DNA of 52,377 nucleotides, taken from NCBI GenBank assembly GCA_963976695.1, contig CAXBMB010000021.1, forward strand, positions 1-52,377, given 5' to 3'. Made by a program: the position numbers and the translations under genes. The notes under the pieces were generated by a model. It was not told the DNA's origin and did no database searches. It was given only the letters and a program-made list of their open reading frames with translations. The first letter of the stretch is position 1; each line of letters starts with the position of its first letter. Source of the stretch: CAXBMB01 sp963976695. GTDB taxonomy: Bacteria > Pseudomonadota > Alphaproteobacteria > Kiloniellales > DSM-21159. Of this stretch, positions 35,724 to 43,341 are shown piece after piece.

Positions 35724-35783
35724 GTCGATCAAGTGGCCGTCGATCAAGCCGCCACCAATTAAGCCGCCGTCGATCAAGCCGCC
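35724..35783. repeat. Tandem repeat, four units of 15 bases
   Basis: GTCGATCAAGCCGCC twice exactly plus two variants (GTCGATCAAGTGGCC, ACCAATTAAGCCGCC) run without gaps. The last unit reaches into the stop region of the EAL gene (stop at 35774). Confidence 0.88.
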
Positions 35784-37177
35784 GGGCGGGCCAGGCGCGG
35801 CTCGCCGAACAGATAGCCCTGCCCCAGGGTGATGCCAACTTCCAGCAGGGTCATCAGGTCCTCGTCCTGTTCCAGCTTTTCAACCACCAGCCGGATGCGT
35901 GACGGGCTGAAGGAGTCCACCAGCTCTTTCAACCGCGCCGCGCCCTTGGTCTTTCGCATCTCCATCAGCAGCGCGGAATCAACCTTCACAAAGGCCACGC
36001 CACGGCTTTCCAGATCGGCCAGGTCCAGGTCGAGCTCCTCCACCTGATCAATCGACAGACGCGCGCCGATGTTGACCAACCGGCGAAGCAGCAGACGCCC
36101 ATCGGAATTCATTCCGGCGAAGTCCTTTTGCGGAAACTCGAACACCAGATTGGCAACCAGCAATCTGTTGTGTTCCAGATAGTCGACAAAGTCCCCGAAG
36201 AAATCCGCGTCCTTCAGGGAGTGCGAGGAAATGTTGCAGAAGAAATCCAATTCCTCATGCTTGCGCTGAATTTTACGCACCAACTGAATGGTGCGGAACA
36301 GCAACATATTATCGATGCCGGTCACCAGACCGGCTTTCTCGGCAACCGGAATGTAGTCGTTCGGCAAGATGTAGGCGCCGGTGGCGTCGCGGAGCCGCGA
36401 GTAGCATTCATAGTAGCGCTTTCGGCGTTTCGGCAGGGTGACGACCGGCTGCAACACCAAGTCGATCATGTCGTCGCGCAAGGCTTTCTGAACAAATTCC
36501 AACGTCCGGCGCTTGCTCAACCCCTCCAGCAGCTTACCGGCTTTGGGCGCGCGCGCGCCCAGGCCGATTTTCCGGGCCTTGCCGGCGATCACCTCCGACG
36601 CTTGCTTGCGCGCCGATTTTCGCCGCAGGCCGGGATCGGAAACCAGCTCCAGCAGCTCGCCATCGCCCTCCGGGTCGCGGTCCGGGCGCGCCGCCGCCCG
36701 ATCGCGCGGCAGATCCACGCGCGGCGTCTGGCCGGCCGGCTTTCCCGACTGCTGGTCGTAAATTCCCGCCACCAGTGATTTCAGAATCCGCACTTCCGCC
36801 GCCACCTCGACCACCGCGTCTGGCGATCCCTTGCCTGGTTTGGGCCCGGTGGTCTTCTTGCTGCCGGCGGCGTCCAGGGCCTCCAGCACCGCCTTGATCT
36901 CGCCGCGAAGCCACAGCACTTCGTCTTCCATGCTTCGCTGCGACTGGGCCAGATTGCGCAGTTGCCGCGCCAGTTGGGTCGAGCGCCCAAGGCCAAGCAG
37001 CGTCATGTGAACCAGTGTTGCGAGAAGAAAAACAAACAACGCCAGCGCCATGGCCAAGGCCGGCGACAAGCCCAGATCGGTCGTCGGTAGCAGCGTCGCC
37101 CATAGCTCCGGCAAACCCAATCCGATGAATAGGGCCAGCCCGCTGTAGAGCGCAAAGAGAAGAATGTGTGGAATCAT
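35774..37177 (-). CDS. Degenerate EAL-domain membrane protein, TipF-like
   Basis: 467 aa. Two membrane spans (about 4-24 and 38-62), a coiled coil (about 75-105), a Pro/Lys-rich linker and a C-terminal EAL fold (about 225-460). Of the EAL catalytic set, ECYSR stands in for the E-x-L-x-R motif, CNIS, FEFPQ, FVKVDS and GQGYLFGEP are recognisable, but the DDFGTG metal site is replaced by SIDQVEE. It is therefore probably not an active c-di-GMP phosphodiesterase. This layout matches TipF, a c-di-GMP receptor for polar flagellum assembly in Caulobacter. That role here is inference, since no flagellar gene is in the window. Confidence 0.75.
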   Translation of the reverse strand: MIPHILLFALYSGLALFIGLGLPELWATLLPTTDLGLSPALAMALALFVFLLATLVHMTLLGLGRSTQLARQLRNLAQSQRSMEDEVLWLRGEIKAVLEALDAAGSKKTTGPKPGKGSPDAVVEVAAEVRILKSLVAGIYDQQSGKPAGQTPRVDLPRDRAAARPDRDPEGDGELLELVSDPGLRRKSARKQASEVIAGKARKIGLGARAPKAGKLLEGLSKRRTLEFVQKALRDDMIDLVLQPVVTLPKRRKRYYECYSRLRDATGAYILPNDYIPVAEKAGLVTGIDNMLLFRTIQLVRKIQRKHEELDFFCNISSHSLKDADFFGDFVDYLEHNRLLVANLVFEFPQKDFAGMNSDGRLLLRRLVNIGARLSIDQVEELDLDLADLESRGVAFVKVDSALLMEMRKTKGAARLKELVDSFSPSRIRLVVEKLEQDEDLMTLLEVGITLGQGYLFGEPRLARPAA

Positions 37178-37409
37178 GCCCCGCAGCTTGCCCGCCAGGT
37201 CTTGAAATAAGGTTAAAGAGACCTTTCGAAAATCGGGGCGGCAATCACGCCGCGCGGAAATAATCCGGGCGGCGGCCCTGGCGTCGCCCGGCCGCCGCGC
37301 TTACATGAAACACCAACCGTTGAACTGGAAAGATCACCCTCCGGAAACCATCGGAGACCTTCCGCGCCCACCGGCCGGCGCGCCCCCTGTCACGAAGTGC
37401 GATTTGCCA

Positions 37410-37775
37410 ATGTCCCCAACCCTTTCTCCCTCGCTGACGATTTATCACAATCCCCGCTGCAGCAAGTCCCGCCAAACCTTGCAGCTGCTGCGCGACAGGG
37501 GACTTGAGCCGACAATCGTCGAATACCTCAAGACCGCGCCGGACGCCGCCACCCTGGCGCGCCTGCTGGCGATGCTGGGCGTGCCGGCCCGCGACCTCCT
37601 GCGCAAGGGCGAAGCGCTCTACAAGGAACTGAACCTGGCCGACGACCGGCTCAGCCAGGACGCCTTGATCGCGGCGATGGTGGCGAACCCGATTCTCATC
37701 GAACGGCCAATCGTGGTGGCCAACGGCAAGGCCGCCCTCGGCCGGCCGCCGGAAAAGGTGCTGGAAATTCTCTAG
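37410..37775 (+). CDS. arsC: Arsenate reductase (ArsC, glutaredoxin type)
   Basis: 121 aa. The thioredoxin-like start TIYHNPRCSKSRQTLQLL has the catalytic Cys17 followed by Ser and Arg as in ArsC. ERPIVVANGKAALGRPPEKVLEIL supplies the two further arginines of the oxyanion site. It reduces arsenate to arsenite with glutathione and glutaredoxin. No ars operon genes flank it, and related proteins act on other substrates (YfgD, Spx-like), so the role is likely but not certain. The ATG at 37410 is chosen from the family N-terminus; its ribosome site is weak. The TAG stop belongs to a CTAG-headed element. Confidence 0.82.
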   Translation: MSPTLSPSLTIYHNPRCSKSRQTLQLLRDRGLEPTIVEYLKTAPDAATLARLLAMLGVPARDLLRKGEALYKELNLADDRLSQDALIAAMVANPILIERPIVVANGKAALGRPPEKVLEIL

Positions 37776-37802
37776 CCTGTGCGCGGCGAAGAAAGCAGCG
37801 GA
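37772..37802 (+). repeat. CTAG-headed dispersed element, degenerate copy at the arsC stop
   Basis: CTAGCCTGTGCGCGGCGAAG followed by AAAGCAGCGG. The TAG is the arsC stop; the hairpin part is degraded. Confidence 0.45.
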
Positions 37803-37844
37803 TCGGTTCAGGCCCACCCCCACGCCGGCGGCGGAGACGCGGCG

Positions 37845-38903
37845 TCAGTGGTCGGCGCCGACCGCCTCGTTCAGCGACCGGAAGCCGTCGGCCCGCAGGG
37901 CCTGGGCCAGATCGCGCTTGATCGTCCGAACCAATCCAGGGCCGCCATAAATCAAGCCGCTGTAGAGTTGAACCAGCGAGGCCCCGGCGCGAATTTTCGC
38001 GTAGGCGTCGGCGCCCGTCGACAGCCCCCCCACGCCCACCAAGGGAATGCGGCCTTCGGTCAGCTGATAGATTTCCGCCAACAGATCGGTTGACGGGCGA
38101 AACAGCGGCGCGCCGCTCAGCCCGCCGCTTTCCCCGCGCTGCGCCGAACGAAGGCCTGCCGGCCGCGCGATGGTGGTGTTGGACACAATAATCCCGCTCA
38201 AGCCCGACGCCAGCGCCACCGCCGCGATATCACGACGGTCGTCGGCGGTAAGATCCGGCGCGATCTTCAGCAGCAGCGGCGGCGCCGGGTCGGGCAGAAC
38301 CGCCTGCACCGCCGCGATCAAGGCCGCCACCTCGTCACGCCCCTGAAGCGCGCGCAGGCCGGGGGTGTTGGGCGAAGACACGTTGATCACCAGATAGTCG
38401 GCATGCTCCGCCAGACAGCGCGCCGCCGCCTGATAGTCCGCCGCCGCGTCGGCCGTGGTTTTGTTCTTGCCCAGGTTCACGCCGACCAGACCCGCCCCGG
38501 GCTCGGCCGCACGCCAGGCCTTGAGCTTGTCCGCCGCCGCCTGCATGCCCGCATTGTTGAACCCCATCCGGTTGATTACCGCCCGGTCTTTCACCAGCCG
38601 GAAGAGCCGCGGCTTGGGATTTCCCGCCTGGGGCTTGGGGGTGATCGACCCCACTTCGACAAAGCCAAAGCCCAGCTTCAGCAGCGGCCCCATGACCTCG
38701 GCGTCCTTGTCAAAACCGGCCGCCAGTCCGACCGGATTGGCGAAGTCGCGCCCCCAAAGCCGACTCTTCAAAATCGGATCGTCCCCGCCGGCGCTTCTCG
38801 GCCCCAGGCCGCTTTTCAAGGCGGCGATGGCCAGGCCGTGCGCACGTTCCCCGTCAACCTGAAAAAGCAGCGGTTGCAGCAGTTTGTATAGTCCGGTGAG
38901 CAC
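37845..38903 (-). CDS. pyrD: Dihydroorotate dehydrogenase (quinone), class 2
   Basis: 352 aa. Oxidises dihydroorotate to orotate in pyrimidine synthesis and passes electrons to quinone, bound to the inner membrane by the N-terminal helices. The N-terminus LYKLLQPLLFQVDGERAHGLA is that of class 2. Core marks are NPVGLAAGFDKDAEVMGPLLKLGFGFVEVGSITPKPQ, NRMGFNNAG, the catalytic Ser in NVSSPNTPGLR and GVGGLSTGADAYAKIRAGASLVQLYSGLIY. The start is the GTG at 38903 with AAGGA eight bases before it; the longer frame to 38972 lacks a site. Confidence 0.95.
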   Translation of the reverse strand: MLTGLYKLLQPLLFQVDGERAHGLAIAALKSGLGPRSAGGDDPILKSRLWGRDFANPVGLAAGFDKDAEVMGPLLKLGFGFVEVGSITPKPQAGNPKPRLFRLVKDRAVINRMGFNNAGMQAAADKLKAWRAAEPGAGLVGVNLGKNKTTADAAADYQAAARCLAEHADYLVINVSSPNTPGLRALQGRDEVAALIAAVQAVLPDPAPPLLLKIAPDLTADDRRDIAAVALASGLSGIIVSNTTIARPAGLRSAQRGESGGLSGAPLFRPSTDLLAEIYQLTEGRIPLVGVGGLSTGADAYAKIRAGASLVQLYSGLIYGGPGLVRTIKRDLAQALRADGFRSLNEAVGADH

Positions 38904-39105
38904 GGCTTTTTCCTTCCGGCTGATTTCAGCCCCGGGCCTGGTGTCGGCTTCACGACAGAGCCGAAGCGCCAAGCTCTGCTTTCCGAGCCGCGCCGGCGCG
39001 ACAGCGTGATGCGTTCGACCTGACCCGGAAAAGAGTCATCTGAACGGCTGTTGCTCTAGCGGCTTGGAGCCGGCGGAGCAAGCGCCGCAACCGCGCACGC
39101 CGCTT

Positions 39106-39192
39106 GCGCGGCTTCGCTAGGCTTGCTTTGGCGCACGCCGCTGCGCGGCTTCGCTAGGCTTGCTTTGGCGCACGCCGCTGCGCGGCTTCGCT
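39106..39192. repeat. Tandem repeat, 2.35 units of 37 bases, spanning the DUF952 stop
   Basis: Two exact copies (39106-39142, 39143-39179) and a 13-base part of a third. Each copy holds CTAG; read on the minus strand each encodes SEAAQRRAPKQA and a TAG stop. The DUF952 gene ends inside the second copy, so the first copy is a downstream remnant with the same ending. Confidence 0.9.
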
Positions 39193-39558
39193 GCCGTCGA
39201 GCCAGCCGTCCACGTCGCGCCAGTCGGGAAACAGATGATGACCGTCCGGCCCCAGCGGCAAGGGCGCCGTCCGGCGAACCGCGGTCAGCGGTAAGGGGCC
39301 ATAGAGATGCGGAAAGCGCGCCCCGCCGCGCGATACCTCCCAGCGCAAATCCGCGCCAAGCGCCGCGCTCTCCACCTCCACAATCAGCAAGCCCGTTTGG
39401 CCGGCGCGATGCTTGCCAACCGAAACCAGCAACTGTCGCGCCGTCGAGAAATGCATAAAGCCATCGCGCAGATCGTCCGGCGAACCGGAATAGGAATTTC
39501 CAGCCAAAGCCGTGCGCCAGTCGTCCGCCGCGCACACGTGATAAATCGTCTTTTCCAC
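39154..39558 (-). CDS. DUF952 family protein
   Basis: 134 aa. The family pattern is clear: IYHVCAADDWRTAL, DDLRDGFMHFSTARQL, LLIVEVESAALGADLRWE and FPHLYGPLPLTAV. DUF952 proteins are sometimes labelled glutathione S-transferase-like; the function is unknown. The last residues (SEAAQRRAPKQA) come from the 37-base tandem repeat, so the natural C-terminus has probably been replaced or extended by it. It is divergent from the XRE/S24-like regulator. Confidence 0.83.
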   Translation of the reverse strand: MEKTIYHVCAADDWRTALAGNSYSGSPDDLRDGFMHFSTARQLLVSVGKHRAGQTGLLIVEVESAALGADLRWEVSRGGARFPHLYGPLPLTAVRRTAPLPLGPDGHHLFPDWRDVDGWLDGSEAAQRRAPKQA

Positions 39559-39679
39559 TGTATTTGCTATGCTTTCGTTCTATATCAGAGGTTTAATGAG
39601 CCCGATTTGGCACCCATTTTGACGGAAATTCAAATGCTTACACCTGAAATCTCGAGAAAGAAATAAGATCATCTTCCTG

Positions 39680-39708
39680 CTGACATTTGCACCAACACAT
39701 AAGATAAT
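39680..39708 (+). promoter_or_regulatory. Promoter of the XRE/S24-like regulator, leaderless
   Basis: CTGACA at 39680-39685, exactly 17 bases, GATAAT at 39703-39708. Both hexamers match the sigma-70 consensus at five of six. The expected transcription start (about seven bases after the -10) is 39715, the A of the ATG itself. Confidence 0.7.
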
Positions 39709-39714
39709 GTTCCC

Positions 39715-40347
39715 ATGTTGACGCATAACCAAGTCTGGAGAGCTATTGATCGGCTAGCGGACAAGAATAACTTGTCAGCCTCTGGTTTGGCGCGTCGGTC
39801 TGGATTGGACCCCACCACTTTCAACAAATCCAAACGAATTACCGCCGAGGGCAAGCAGCGCTGGCCCAGCACCGAATCGCTTTCGAAAATCCTGCTCGCC
39901 ACCGGCGCGACCATGGGCGAGTTCGTCATCCTGCTGGACGAGGAGGAAAGCGCCGCCCTGGCCCGGCGCATGCCGATGATCCCGCTGGAGCTGGCGGGCA
40001 ACGAAGCGCTATTTGACGACAAGGGCTGCCCCACCGGCACCGGGTGGGATGAGGTGAATTTTCCCATTCTCAAGGACAGCGCCGCCTTTGCCATCGAGGT
40101 CAGCGGCGACAGCTTTGCCCCGATATTTCGCGAGGGCGACCGGGTGGTCGTCGCCCCCAACGTCGGCATCCGGCGCAACGATCGCGTCGCACTCTGCACC
40201 AAGCGCGGCAAGGTGCTGCTGATGGGCCTGCTGCGAGAAACGGCGACCCGTGTGGAGCTTTTCCCGCTCGGGCGCAGCGGCGAGGACGCGCAGTTCGACC
40301 GGGATGAACTGCTGTGGATTTCGCGCATCGTTTGGGCCAGCCAATAG
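39715..40347 (+). CDS. XRE-type regulator with an S24-like C-terminus lacking the lysine
   Basis: 210 aa. A helix-turn-helix (about 15-60, SASGLARRSGLDPTTFNKSKR) is joined to a LexA/S24-like domain (about 120-205) with SGDSFAPIFREGDRVVVAP. Ser133 is present, but where S24 peptidases have the catalytic Lys (usually in a sequence like xxAKxLKR) this protein reads VLLMGLLRE with Met170. Self-cleavage is therefore unlikely, and the domain probably serves for dimerisation, as in many such regulators. No Shine-Dalgarno precedes the ATG, consistent with the leaderless promoter. Targets are unknown; a phage repressor origin is possible but no phage genes are near. Confidence 0.8.
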   Translation: MLTHNQVWRAIDRLADKNNLSASGLARRSGLDPTTFNKSKRITAEGKQRWPSTESLSKILLATGATMGEFVILLDEEESAALARRMPMIPLELAGNEALFDDKGCPTGTGWDEVNFPILKDSAAFAIEVSGDSFAPIFREGDRVVVAPNVGIRRNDRVALCTKRGKVLLMGLLRETATRVELFPLGRSGEDAQFDRDELLWISRIVWASQ

Positions 40348-40402
40348 CCCTGCCTTTCCGACACCCCGCGCCCAGCCTTTCCGGCAACCACCATCCGTCT
40401 GG

Positions 40403-40422
40403 CCCTTTCGAATCGGAAAGGG
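40403..40422 (+). terminator. Hairpin after the regulator gene
   Basis: CCCTTTC at 40403-40409 pairs with GAAAGGG at 40416-40422 over a six-base loop. No T run follows, so it is only a terminator candidate. Confidence 0.4.
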
Positions 40423-40442
40423 TGACATGCGGACAGCAATGC

Positions 40443-40470
40443 TTGTTCCCGGCGCGCCAGTCGCTATGCT
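40443..40470 (+). promoter_or_regulatory. Possible promoter of the aminotransferase gene
   Basis: TTGTTC at 40443-40448, 16 bases, TATGCT at 40465-40470. The predicted start is about 96 bases before the ATG at 40573. Confidence 0.4.
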
Positions 40471-40572
40471 GTCACGCTTCCGACAGATGGCGCCCGCCGC
40501 CGACCGCTCCCGCGCTCCCGCGAGGCGCCGGCCGATCGCCCCCTCTTCTCCTGATTGAAGGTACCTGGTGAA

Positions 40573-41412
40573 ATGACTGCTGCTTGGCATTACGTTGACG
40601 GTTCTTGGGTCGATGGAAACCCACAGATCCTCGGCCCCATGTCTCATGCCTTTTGGCTGGCCTCGACGGTGTTCGACGGCGCCCGGGCCTTTGAAGGCGT
40701 CACGCCGGACCTGAATCTGCACTGCCAGCGCATCAACCGCTCGGCCGAAACCATGGGCCTGAAGGCGCTGCACCAGGCAGGGGAAATCCAAGAGTTGGTG
40801 CAGGAGGGCCTGAGCAGGTTCAACAAGGACGCGGCGCTCTATATCAAGCCGCTCTACTGGGCCGAGGGCGGCTTCGTCGCGGCCGATCCCGCCACCACCC
40901 GCTTTTGCCTCAGCCTCTATGAATCGCCGCTTCCCGATGCCGCCGGCATGAGCATCAACCTGTCGCGCTTCCGCCGTCCCAACTTCGAGGTGGCCCCCAC
41001 CAACGCCAAGGCCGCCTGTCTCTACCCGAACTCCGGGCGGGCGCTTCGGGAAGCGATCGAGCAAGGCTTCGACAACGCCATCATGCTCGATAGCGCGGGC
41101 AACGTCGCCGAACTCTGCACCTCCAATATTTGGATGGCCAAGGACGGCATCGCCTACACCCCCGTGCCCAACGGCAGCTTCCTCAACGGCATCACCCGCC
41201 AGCGGGTCCTGCAGCTGTTGCGCGATTCCGGTCAAGAGGTGGTCGAACGCACCCTGAGTTATCAGGATTTCAAGCAAGCCGATGAGATCTTCAATACCGG
41301 CAACTATGGCAAGTTGATGCCCGTCACCCGGATTGACGACCGCCAGCTACAGCCCGGCCCGATCTACAGTCGCGCCCGCGACCTCTACTGGGAATACGCC
41401 CACAAGGGCTAG
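40573..41412 (+). CDS. Branched-chain amino acid aminotransferase family protein
   Basis: 279 aa. A class IV PLP enzyme: it begins WHYVDGSWVDGNPQILGPMSHAFWLASTVFDGARAF, the usual start of IlvE-like proteins. The PLP lysine is in PTNAKAACLYPNS, and the cofactor phosphate loop in AGNVAELCTSNIWM and NGSFLNGITRQRVLQLL. It should move amino groups between glutamate and branched-chain keto acids, but class IV enzymes also include D-amino acid and aminodeoxychorismate types, so the substrate is likely rather than sure. The ATG at 40573 is chosen because the family start follows. Convergent with the LysRS gene. Confidence 0.85.
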   Translation: MTAAWHYVDGSWVDGNPQILGPMSHAFWLASTVFDGARAFEGVTPDLNLHCQRINRSAETMGLKALHQAGEIQELVQEGLSRFNKDAALYIKPLYWAEGGFVAADPATTRFCLSLYESPLPDAAGMSINLSRFRRPNFEVAPTNAKAACLYPNSGRALREAIEQGFDNAIMLDSAGNVAELCTSNIWMAKDGIAYTPVPNGSFLNGITRQRVLQLLRDSGQEVVERTLSYQDFKQADEIFNTGNYGKLMPVTRIDDRQLQPGPIYSRARDLYWEYAHKG

Positions 41413-41450
41413 CTGGCGGCCTCGGCAAGCCGCCGACCGCGAAACCGATC

Positions 41451-41482
41451 CCGACCGGGCGTCGAGCAGACAGCCCGGTCGG
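41451..41482. terminator. Hairpin between convergent aminotransferase and LysRS genes
   Basis: CCGACCGGGC at 41451-41460 pairs exactly with GCCCGGTCGG at 41473-41482 over a 12-base loop. A strong stem without a T run, between two gene ends. Confidence 0.55.
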
Positions 41483-41504
41483 TCACGCCTGGCTTGGCCT
41501 GCGG

Positions 41505-43091
41505 TTACGCCGCGCCGAGGTCGTCACCGGCAATGGCGCGGGCCAAGAGCTTTTTGCTCTCCTCCAGGCCGAACAGGGCAAAGAAGGAGCCCAGTCGCGG
41601 CCCCTGCTGCTGGCCGAACAGGATCTCATAGCAGGCCTTGAACCAGTCGCGCAGATTCTCATAGCCGTGTTGCTTGCCCACCGCATAGACCTGGTTCTGA
41701 ATTTCCACGCCGTCCGCGCCCTCGTCCAGGGCCTCCAAAGCCGCCAAAAGATCGGTGAGCGCGGCTTTTTCCGCCGCGCTGGCTAGGCGATGGTTTTTCG
41801 ACGGCTTCACAAAATCCTGATAGTAGCGGCCGGCGTAGCCCACCAGGCCATCCAGGATCGGGTCGCTCTGCGGCGTTGAGTTGGGGGCATAGCGGCTGAT
41901 GAAGCCCCAGAGCACCGCAGGATCATCGCTGTTGCAGGTTCCCACCAGATTGAGCAGCAGATTGAAACTGACGCCCGCTTGTTCCTTGGGCGGCCGTCCG
42001 TTGTGAATATGCCAGATGGGAGATTCCAGCTGCTTGGCGGGCTCCAGCGTATCGTACTTGGCGAGGTGGCTGAGGTATTCGTCCACCGTCTTGGGAATAA
42101 CCCCGAAAAACAGCTTCTTCGCCGCGCGGGGTTTGTTGAACATGAACAGCGACAGCGAGTCCGGCGGCGCGTACTGCAGCCACTCCTCCACCGACAGGCC
42201 GTTGCCCTTGGACTTGGAAATCTTCTGGCCCTGCTCATCCAGGAAAAGCTCGTAGTTGAAGCCGTCCGGCGGCCGCTGGCCCAAGATCCGACAGATTTTC
42301 GCGCCCAACTTGACCGAGTCGATCAGGTCCTTGCCGCTCATTTCATAGTCCACGCCCAAGGCGGCCCAGCGCATGCCCCAATCGGGTTTCCACTGCAGCT
42401 TGCAATGCCCGCCGGTCACCGGCACCTCGGTTTTCTTGCCGTTCTCGTCTTCAAACACCACGGTCCCGGCCGCCAGATCCCGCTCCAGAATCGGCACCTG
42501 CAGGACATTGCCGGTGGTTGGTGAAATCGGCAGGAAGGGGCTGTAGGACCTGCGCCGTTCCTCCCCCAGGGACGGCAGCATGACGGCCATGATCTCGTCA
42601 TACCTCGCCAACACCGCCAGCAGCGTGGCGTCAAAAGCCCCTGAGCGATAGACCTCGGTCGCGGACTTGAACTCGTACTCGAAGCCGAAGGAATCGAGAA
42701 AGGCCATAAGCCGGGCATTGTTGTGCGCGCCGAAGCTGTCATGGCTGCCGAAGGGGTCCGGCACCTGGGTCAGCGGCTTGTTGAGATATTCACTCAACAT
42801 CGCTTTGTTGGGGACGTTGTCCGGAACCTTGCGCAGCCCATCCAGATCGTCGGAAAAGCAAAAGAGACGGGTCGGGATGTCGCTCATCAACTGGAACGCC
42901 TGCCGCACCATGGTGGTGCGGGCCACCTCGCCGAAGGTGCCGATATGCGGCAGCCCGGAAGGACCGTAACCGGTCTCAAAAAGCACATAGCCTTTTTCCG
43001 GCGTTTTGCCTTTGGTACGTTCCAGGAGCTTTCGTGCTTCCTCGAAGGGCCAAGCCTTGCCCGCCAAAGCCAATTCACGCTCGGTCGACAT
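41505..43091 (-). CDS. lysK: Lysyl-tRNA synthetase, class I
   Basis: 528 aa. Charges tRNA-Lys. This is the class I form, found in most archaea and some bacteria such as alphaproteobacteria and spirochetes, unrelated to the usual class II LysS. The HIGH-type motif is PHIGTFGE near residue 48 and the KMSKS-type motif KISKSKGNG near 295. Other marks are ETGYGPSGLPHIG and CFSDDLDGLRKVPDNVPN. Length is normal. A good promoter lies about 120 bases upstream. The next gene upstream on the same strand is a LysE-type exporter. No class II LysS is in the window; whether one exists elsewhere cannot be seen. Confidence 0.96.
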   Translation of the reverse strand: MSTERELALAGKAWPFEEARKLLERTKGKTPEKGYVLFETGYGPSGLPHIGTFGEVARTTMVRQAFQLMSDIPTRLFCFSDDLDGLRKVPDNVPNKAMLSEYLNKPLTQVPDPFGSHDSFGAHNNARLMAFLDSFGFEYEFKSATEVYRSGAFDATLLAVLARYDEIMAVMLPSLGEERRRSYSPFLPISPTTGNVLQVPILERDLAAGTVVFEDENGKKTEVPVTGGHCKLQWKPDWGMRWAALGVDYEMSGKDLIDSVKLGAKICRILGQRPPDGFNYELFLDEQGQKISKSKGNGLSVEEWLQYAPPDSLSLFMFNKPRAAKKLFFGVIPKTVDEYLSHLAKYDTLEPAKQLESPIWHIHNGRPPKEQAGVSFNLLLNLVGTCNSDDPAVLWGFISRYAPNSTPQSDPILDGLVGYAGRYYQDFVKPSKNHRLASAAEKAALTDLLAALEALDEGADGVEIQNQVYAVGKQHGYENLRDWFKACYEILFGQQQGPRLGSFFALFGLEESKKLLARAIAGDDLGAA

Positions 43092-43208
43092 GTTGGGTTC
43101 TTTCTCTTGTCTGCTGAAAAAAGGAGGGGGGCGCTGCGGACCCGCAACCGTATTTTTTTGCCGGGCAGTGACCCCGTCACGGGCCGGTCGGACCGGTCCA
43201 AGCCAGGC

Positions 43209-43237
43209 AAGCTAGGGCCAGGCAGGCCCCAGGTCAA
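43209..43237 (-). promoter_or_regulatory. lysK promoter
   Basis: On the minus strand TTGACC (43237-43232), a 17-base spacer, TAGCTT (43214-43209). The leader would be about 110 bases. A copy of the CTAG-headed element starts two bases upstream of the -35. Confidence 0.55.
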
Positions 43238-43239
43238 TC

Positions 43240-43257
43240 TCTAGAGTCGGATCGGTT
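43240..43257 (+). repeat. CTAG-headed dispersed element, copy upstream of the lysK promoter
   Basis: CTAGAGTCGGATCGGTTT. A possible right half (AAGAAAGCGGCGCGACGC) lies about 50 bases further on, near 43312-43329. The CTAG end adjoins the -35 hexamer of lysK. Confidence 0.5.
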
Positions 43258-43341
43258 TAAATGGACCTGCTGGCCGATCGCCTTGTTTCGGTCAGCCAGC
43301 ATTACGACCCAAGAAAGCGGCGCGACGCGGCCGGAATTTGG

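Noticed and set aside
43092..43208. T-box or attenuator in the lysK leader
   Set aside because: Small stems (GTGAC-GTCAC, GCGG-CCGC) and a T run exist, but there is no T-box sequence, no leader peptide and no clear antiterminator pairing.
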